10,182 nt of DNA from NCBI GenBank assembly GCA_030431185.1, contig JAUIJO010000108.1, positions 1-10,182 of the forward strand, in the 5' to 3' direction. Under the pieces are notes generated by a model. That model searched no databases. It saw only the letters and a program-made list of their open reading frames with translations, and was not told where the DNA came from. The stretch is from Gammaproteobacteria bacterium (GTDB lineage: Bacteria; Pseudomonadota; Gammaproteobacteria; Xanthomonadales; Xanthomonadaceae). Within the stretch, counting starts at the first letter, position 1. Each line of letters begins with the position of its first letter. A program made the translations under genes and the position numbers. Below, piece after piece: positions 6,300 through 10,182 of the stretch.

Positions 6300-6334
6300 A
6301 AAACGGCCCGCCCGCGCCATGCGGGTCGGGCCGT
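6300..6334 (-). terminator. Rho-independent terminator of the arg-pro operon
   Basis: ACGGCCCG plus CCCGC (6303-6315), loop GCCAT, then GCGGG, a bulged T and CGGGCCGT (6321-6334) form a 13-bp stem with one bulge. In the minus-strand direction it is followed at once by TTTT (6303-6300, overlapping the stem base) and then CGCATG. It lies 28 bp after the proA stop and faces the tRNA terminator, so the two units end tail to tail without overlap. Confidence 0.75.
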
Positions 6335-6361
6335 CGGGGGGCCGGGGCGTTCGCCGCCTTG

Positions 6362-7630
6362 TCAGGCCACGCGCGACTCCGGGTGGCGCACCTGGCCATC
6401 GCCGCGCACGACGTAGCGTTCGATCGTCAGCGATTCCACGCCCATCGGCCCATAGGCATGCAGGCGCGTGGTCGAGATGCCGATCTCGGCGCCCAGGCCC
6501 AGCGCGCCGCCGTCGTTGAAGCGCGAGGAGGCGTTCACCATCACCGCCGAGCTGCGGGTGCCGCGCACGAAGGCCTCGGCCGCGGCGTCATCCTCGGTGA
6601 CGATGACCTCGGTGTGGTCCGAGCCGTGCCGGTCGATCTGGGCCAGGGCGGCGTCCAGGTCGTCGACGACCTGCATCGACACCACCAGGTCGAGGAACTC
6701 GGCGCCATGGTCGGCCTCCCCGGCCGCGACCACGCCCGGCGCGACGGCCACGGTACGCGGACAGCCGCGCACCTCCACGCCCTTCGATTGCAGGGTCGAG
6801 ACCAGCTTCGGCAGCAGGCCGTCGACCAGGTCCTGGTGGACCAGGATGCCCTCGAGGGCGTTGCACACGCCCGGACGGCTGGTCTTGCCATCCACGGCCA
6901 GGTCGATGGCCTTGGCCGGGTCGGCGGCACGGTCCACGTACAGGTGGCAGACGCCCTTGTAATGCTTGATCACCGGGACGCGCGCGTGCTCGGCGACGAA
7001 GCGGATCAGGCCTTCGCCGCCACGGGGGATGGCCAGGTCGACGAGGTCGGTCAACTGGATCAGTTCCAGCACGTGCTCGCGCGCGGTATCGGTGATCAGC
7101 GAAACGGCCGCTTCGGGCAGCCCCTTCTCGCGCAGCGCGGCATGCAGGCAGGCGGCGATCGCGGCGTTGCTGGAACGCGCTTCGGAGCCGCCCCGCAGCA
7201 ACACGGCATTGCCCGCCTTCAGGCACAGTGCGGCGGCGTCGGCCGTCACGTTCGGCCGGGCTTCGTAGATCATCGCGACCAGGCCCAGCGGAAGCCGCTG
7301 GCGTTCGATGACCAGCCCGTTCTCATGGGTCTCGCTGCGGGTCACCTGCCCCACGGGATCCTCCTGGGCAGCGACTTCGCGCAGGGCATTGGCGATGCCG
7401 GCCACGCGCGCCTCGTCGAGCTTCAGGCGGTCGAGCATGGCGCCCTTCACGTCGTTGTCGTGCGCGCGCGCCATGTCTTCGGCGTTGGCGGCCAGGATGT
7501 CGGCGCATTGGCCGTCCAGCTCGTCCGCCATCCGTTCGATCAGGCCACGGCGCTGCGCGCCATCGAGCGCCGCGATCGCGTGCTGTGCCTTGCGGGCCTC
7601 CACGGCCAGTTCCCGGACGTATCCACTCAT
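6362..7630 (-). CDS. proA: Gamma-glutamyl phosphate reductase (glutamate-5-semialdehyde dehydrogenase)
   Basis: ProA reduces gamma-glutamyl phosphate with NADPH to glutamate-5-semialdehyde, the second step of proline synthesis, and acts together with ProB because the intermediate is unstable. The protein is 422 residues, a normal length. It has the aldehyde-dehydrogenase fold landmarks IYEARPNVTADAAALCLKAG (121-140) and VLLRGGSEA (143-151), the nucleotide region ITDTAREHVLEL, and the catalytic Cys256 in SRPGVCNALEGILVH. It ends with the family-typical MVNASSRFNDGGALGLGAEI (364-383) and LHAYGPMGVESLTI. The ATG (7628-7630) overlaps the proB stop by four bases, which couples translation. Because proB upstream is frameshifted, ribosomes that stop early in proB would not reach this coupling point, so proA expression may be reduced if the lesion is real. 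No defect is visible in proA itself. Confidence 0.96.
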   Translation of the reverse strand: MSGYVRELAVEARKAQHAIAALDGAQRRGLIERMADELDGQCADILAANAEDMARAHDNDVKGAMLDRLKLDEARVAGIANALREVAAQEDPVGQVTRSETHENGLVIERQRLPLGLVAMIYEARPNVTADAAALCLKAGNAVLLRGGSEARSSNAAIAACLHAALREKGLPEAAVSLITDTAREHVLELIQLTDLVDLAIPRGGEGLIRFVAEHARVPVIKHYKGVCHLYVDRAADPAKAIDLAVDGKTSRPGVCNALEGILVHQDLVDGLLPKLVSTLQSKGVEVRGCPRTVAVAPGVVAAGEADHGAEFLDLVVSMQVVDDLDAALAQIDRHGSDHTEVIVTEDDAAAEAFVRGTRSSAVMVNASSRFNDGGALGLGAEIGISTTRLHAYGPMGVESLTIERYVVRGDGQVRHPESRVA

Positions 7631-8725
7631 GCGTTTTCCTCCGTGTTGAGCAGTACCAGGTCGTCGCGGTGGATCACCGATTCACCGAACGTGAAACCCA
7701 GTACCGATTCAATCTCGTTGCTGTGGCGGCGCACGATGCGCCGCATGTCGGCCGCGCCGTACTGCGCCAGGCCCCGGGCCAGCGCCGGCCCATGGGCCTG
7801 GTCGCTGACGACCTCGATGACGTCGCCCCGGCGGAACTCGCCCTGGACGCGAAGCACGCCACCTGGCAACAGCGACGCGCCCCGCCGGTGCAGCGCGGCC
7901 GCCGCGCCGCCGTCGACCGTGAGGCTGCCGCAGGACGGTGCATGTCGCAGCCACTGCTTGCGCGCGGTCAACGGATCGGACTCCGCCATCAGCAAGGTGC
8001 CGTGCAGCTTGCCGTCCGACAGCGAGCGGATGACATCCGCGTCGCGACCGCAGAACAGGATCGTGGGGATGCCCGCGGTCGAGGCCTTGGAAGCGGCCTC
8101 GAGCTTGGTGAGCATGCCGCCGGTACCGAGCTCGCCCGGATCGCCCGACGCCGCCAGCAGCAGCTCGTCGGTGACCCGGTCGACTTTCAGGATCGGCGCC
8201 GCGGAAGGCTCGTACTTCGGATGCGCGGTGTAAAGGCCGCCGATGTCGGTGGCGATCATCAGCAGGTCCGCGTCGACCAGCGACGCGACCGCCGCGGCGA
8301 TGTTGTCGTTGTCGCCCAGTCGCAGCTTGTCGATCGCGACCGTGTCATTCTCGTTGACGATCGGCAGCGCGCCGACGCGCAGCAGCTCGCGTAGCGTGTT
8401 GCGCGCATTGAGGTAACGGCGACGGTTGAGCATGTCGTCGTGGCTCAGCAGCACCTGCGCAGCGGGAATGCACCGGGCCGCTGGTGCTGGACTCGATGCG
8501 CCGGCGTCCGGCAGCGACCGCGCCGGAGGACACCAGGACCACTTCGCGGCCCTGCGAGCGGGCCTCGATGATGAAGCGCGCCAGCACCGCCGCGTAGCGC
8601 GGGTCGAGCCCGTCCTCGCTGGGCAGCTTGTCGGTGCCGGCGAGCAGGCTGCTGCCCACCTTCAGCACGGCCCGCTTCCAGTTCGGAAGGGGCTGGGCCT
8701 CGAACACTGTCTGTTCTTCCCTCAT
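7627..8725 (-). pseudogene. proB: Glutamate 5-kinase, frameshifted by an internal deletion
   Basis: ProB phosphorylates glutamate with ATP, the first committed step to proline. The gene starts at ATG 8725 (4-bp overlap with the argH stop). The first frame reads KRAVLKVGSSLLAG, REVVLVSSGAVAAGRRRI and on to about Val85. From about 8469 the homology continues in another frame as IPAAQVLLSHDDMLNRRRYL and then RNTLRELL, VNENDTVAIDKLRLGDNDN, TDIGGLYTAHP, GTGGMLTKLEAA, and a C-terminal PUA domain with RRGASLLPGGV and RRGDVIEV, to the TGA at 7627. Between AAGR and IPAAQ only 34 nt remain, where E. coli ProB has 38 codons. About 26 codons are thus missing, including the conserved (K/R)Q-x-LAA-x-GQ segment, and the frame is lost. 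As written, translation ends at 8345 after 126 residues. The sharp motifs on both sides indicate a recent deletion or an assembly error. Confidence 0.85.
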
Positions 8726-10011
8726 CGCAGGGCCTCCAGTCGCTGTTGGAGCACGTCCAGGCGCAGCGCACCCGCCGCGCCGGGCGAGACACGATCGTCC
8801 AGGCTGCGCTGCGGGTCGCCTTCGGCCCAGCGCGCGGGGTCGGCGGCCTCGCGATAGGCTTCGCGGAACGGCAGTCCGTCGCGTGCCAGGCTGACCGCCA
8901 GGTCGGTGGCGTACATCGAAGGCTCGAGCGCATCGCGCATGCGATCGCTCCGCCACTCGAGGTTGCGAAGCAGGTCGGGCAGCAGCGCCAGGGCGCCCAG
9001 GCCACGCCCGAAGGCATGGAAGATCGCGCCCTTGGAGAATTGCAGGTCGCGGTGGTAGCCCGAAGGCAGCGACAGCAACTGTTCGATCTCGGTGCGTGCG
9101 GCCGCGGCCGCCGCGTAACTCGCGCGCATCAGCTCGATGACGTCCGGGTTGCGCTTGTTCGGCATGATCGAGCTGCCGGTGGTGTACTGCGAAGGCAGTT
9201 GCACGAACCCGTACTCGGCACTGGTGAACAGACTCAGGTCCCAGGCCAGCCGGCGCAGGTCGAGCAGCGCGGAACACAGCGCCTCGATCGCGGCCATCTC
9301 GAACTTGCCGCGCGACAGTTGCGCGTAGGTCGCCGAGACCTGCATGCGACCGAAACCCAGCGCGGCGGTCGTGTGGTCGCGGTCCAGCGGCAGGTTGACG
9401 CCATAGCCGGCCGCACTGCCGAGCGGGTTGGCATCCACCCAGTCCCGGGTCTGCGTCGCGCGCATGGCGTTGTCGATGAAGCCTTCGGCCCAGGCGCTCC
9501 ACCACATGCCCAGCGACGACACGACCGCGCGTTGAAGGTGGGTGTACCCCGGCAGCGGAACCCCCTGCTCCGCCTCCGCGCGCGCCAGCGCGACCTCGGC
9601 GCATTCGCGCGAGAGCGCCGCCACGTCGGAAAGCTTCTCCTTCAACCACAGGCGCGTCGCCACCAGCACCTGGTCGTTGCGGCTGCGCCCCGTGTGGATC
9701 TTCTTGCCGGTATCGCCCAGGCGCTCGACCAGGCGCGCCTCGATGGCGGAATGGCCATCCTCGTACTGCTCGTCGAGCACGAAGCGCCCGGCCTCGAAGT
9801 CATCGGCGAGCGTGGTCATTTCATCCGACAGCCGCGCGAGTTCATCGGCCGTCAGGATGCCGATGCGCTGCAGGCCCTCGGCGTGCGCGCGGCTGGCCTG
9901 GATGTCGAACAGGAAGAATTCGCGGTCGAGGACCACGTCCTCGCCGGCAAGGAATGCCTGGATGCGCGCGTCGACCTTGACGCCCGGCTTCTGCCACAGC
10001 AGTGGACTCAT
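8722..10011 (-). CDS. argH: Argininosuccinate lyase
   Basis: ArgH splits argininosuccinate into arginine and fumarate, the last step of arginine synthesis; the active enzyme is a homotetramer of the fumarase/aspartase superfamily. The 429-residue protein carries the superfamily's three conserved regions. These are HTGRSRNDQV (106-115), GYTHLQRA (155-162, with the conserved Thr-His), and the mobile catalytic-serine loop GSSIMPNKRNPDVIELM (279-295). It is some 30 residues shorter than E. coli ArgH (457), mainly at the C-terminus, with no sign of truncation inside motifs. The ATG (10009-10011) directly follows the argC stop (TGA-ATG), with GGAG about 9 nt upstream inside argC. Its stop overlaps the proB start by four bases. 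It therefore belongs to one operon with argC, proB and proA. Confidence 0.96.
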   Translation of the reverse strand: MSPLLWQKPGVKVDARIQAFLAGEDVVLDREFFLFDIQASRAHAEGLQRIGILTADELARLSDEMTTLADDFEAGRFVLDEQYEDGHSAIEARLVERLGDTGKKIHTGRSRNDQVLVATRLWLKEKLSDVAALSRECAEVALARAEAEQGVPLPGYTHLQRAVVSSLGMWWSAWAEGFIDNAMRATQTRDWVDANPLGSAAGYGVNLPLDRDHTTAALGFGRMQVSATYAQLSRGKFEMAAIEALCSALLDLRRLAWDLSLFTSAEYGFVQLPSQYTTGSSIMPNKRNPDVIELMRASYAAAAAARTEIEQLLSLPSGYHRDLQFSKGAIFHAFGRGLGALALLPDLLRNLEWRSDRMRDALEPSMYATDLAVSLARDGLPFREAYREAADPARWAEGDPQRSLDDRVSPGAAGALRLDVLQQRLEALR

Positions 10012-10182
10012 TCAGCAGTTCTCCATCACGGGGATGCCCGTCATTTCATCCAGCCCGAAGGCCAGGTTGAGGTTCTGCAACGCCTGTGTCGCCGCGCCCT
10101 TGAGCAGGTTGTCCTCGGTGGCGACCACCACCAGCCGGCGGCCATCGTCCGACAGCGTGAATCCACCGATGTCGACGTGGTC
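10012..10182 (-). CDS. argC: N-acetyl-gamma-glutamyl-phosphate reductase, C-terminal end (runs off the window)
   Basis: ArgC reduces N-acetylglutamyl phosphate to the semialdehyde in arginine synthesis, the acetylated parallel of ProA's reaction. Only the last 56 codons are present, read in frame from the window edge: DHVDIGGFTLSDDGRRLVVV, then ATEDNLLKGAATQALQNLNL, then AFGLDEMTGIPVMENC and TGA. The ATEDNLLKGAA-x-QA-x-QN-x-N segment is the conserved C-terminal signature of ArgC, where the chain returns to the NADP-binding domain. The stop codon abuts the argH ATG. The catalytic cysteine would be outside the window. Confidence 0.92.
   Translation of the reverse strand, partial: DHVDIGGFTLSDDGRRLVVVATEDNLLKGAATQALQNLNLAFGLDEMTGIPVMENC

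Noticed and set aside
6239..8233. A plus-strand open frame of about 660 codons antisense to proA and proB
   Set aside because: It is a shadow of the GC-rich minus-strand genes, begins inside the tRNA terminator, and has no protein-like motifs.
7627..8454. A separate small gene starting at GTG 8454 (kinase C-part plus PUA domain)
   Set aside because: It is the continuation of proB after the frame change. It has no ribosome binding site, and the homology extends upstream of the GTG to IPAAQ.
8461..8520. Programmed frameshifting as an explanation for the split proB
   Set aside because: I see no slippery heptamer near the frame change, and frameshifting would not supply the roughly 26 missing conserved codons.

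Overview
The window is GC-rich with no AT-rich islands. It reads as a chromosomal housekeeping segment of a gammaproteobacterium, most likely of the Xanthomonadaceae (Xanthomonas/Lysobacter/Luteimonas relatives). The main clue is the tightly packed order argC-argH-proB-proA, which is the xanthomonad arrangement of arginine and proline biosynthesis genes as I recall it. A TrpR/YerC-like regulator in front of hisG and the style of the protein sequences fit this. I see no mobile element, CRISPR array, phage gene or rRNA.

Left part (1-610). The start of the histidine operon lies on the minus strand: a small TrpR/YerC-like regulator overlaps the first 47 codons of hisG by four bases. Immediately upstream of the regulator is a near-perfect AT-rich palindrome (474-501). 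It overlaps a plausible promoter and is a strong candidate autoregulatory operator.

Middle (611-6252). A plus-strand membrane diguanylate cyclase (7TMR-DISM sensor plus GGDEF) converges on a minus-strand MIO-type ammonia lyase. The lyase keeps the histidase active-site residues but is about 120 residues longer than classical HutH. Next upstream on the minus strand is hisS, with a TTG start and a motif 2 that resembles eukaryotic/Bacteroidetes HisRS. hisG, its regulator, a histidase-like enzyme and histidyl-tRNA synthetase therefore lie within 6 kb. A tRNA-Pro(CGG) gene with its own good promoter and terminator is transcribed rightward, divergently from hisS.

Right part (6300-10182). A minus-strand operon runs argC (3' end only), argH, proB, proA. 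The junctions are TGA-ATG abutment or 4-bp ATGA overlaps, and a hairpin with a T-run follows proA. argH and proA look intact. proB is broken: about 26 codons, including the conserved RQ-x-LAA-x-GQ segment, are missing, and the reading frame changes at about 8470. All other ProB motifs are well preserved, so the lesion is either recent or an assembly artefact.

I found no undescribed multi-gene system. The items most worth checking are the proB lesion, the palindromic operator, and the enlarged lone histidase beside hisS.
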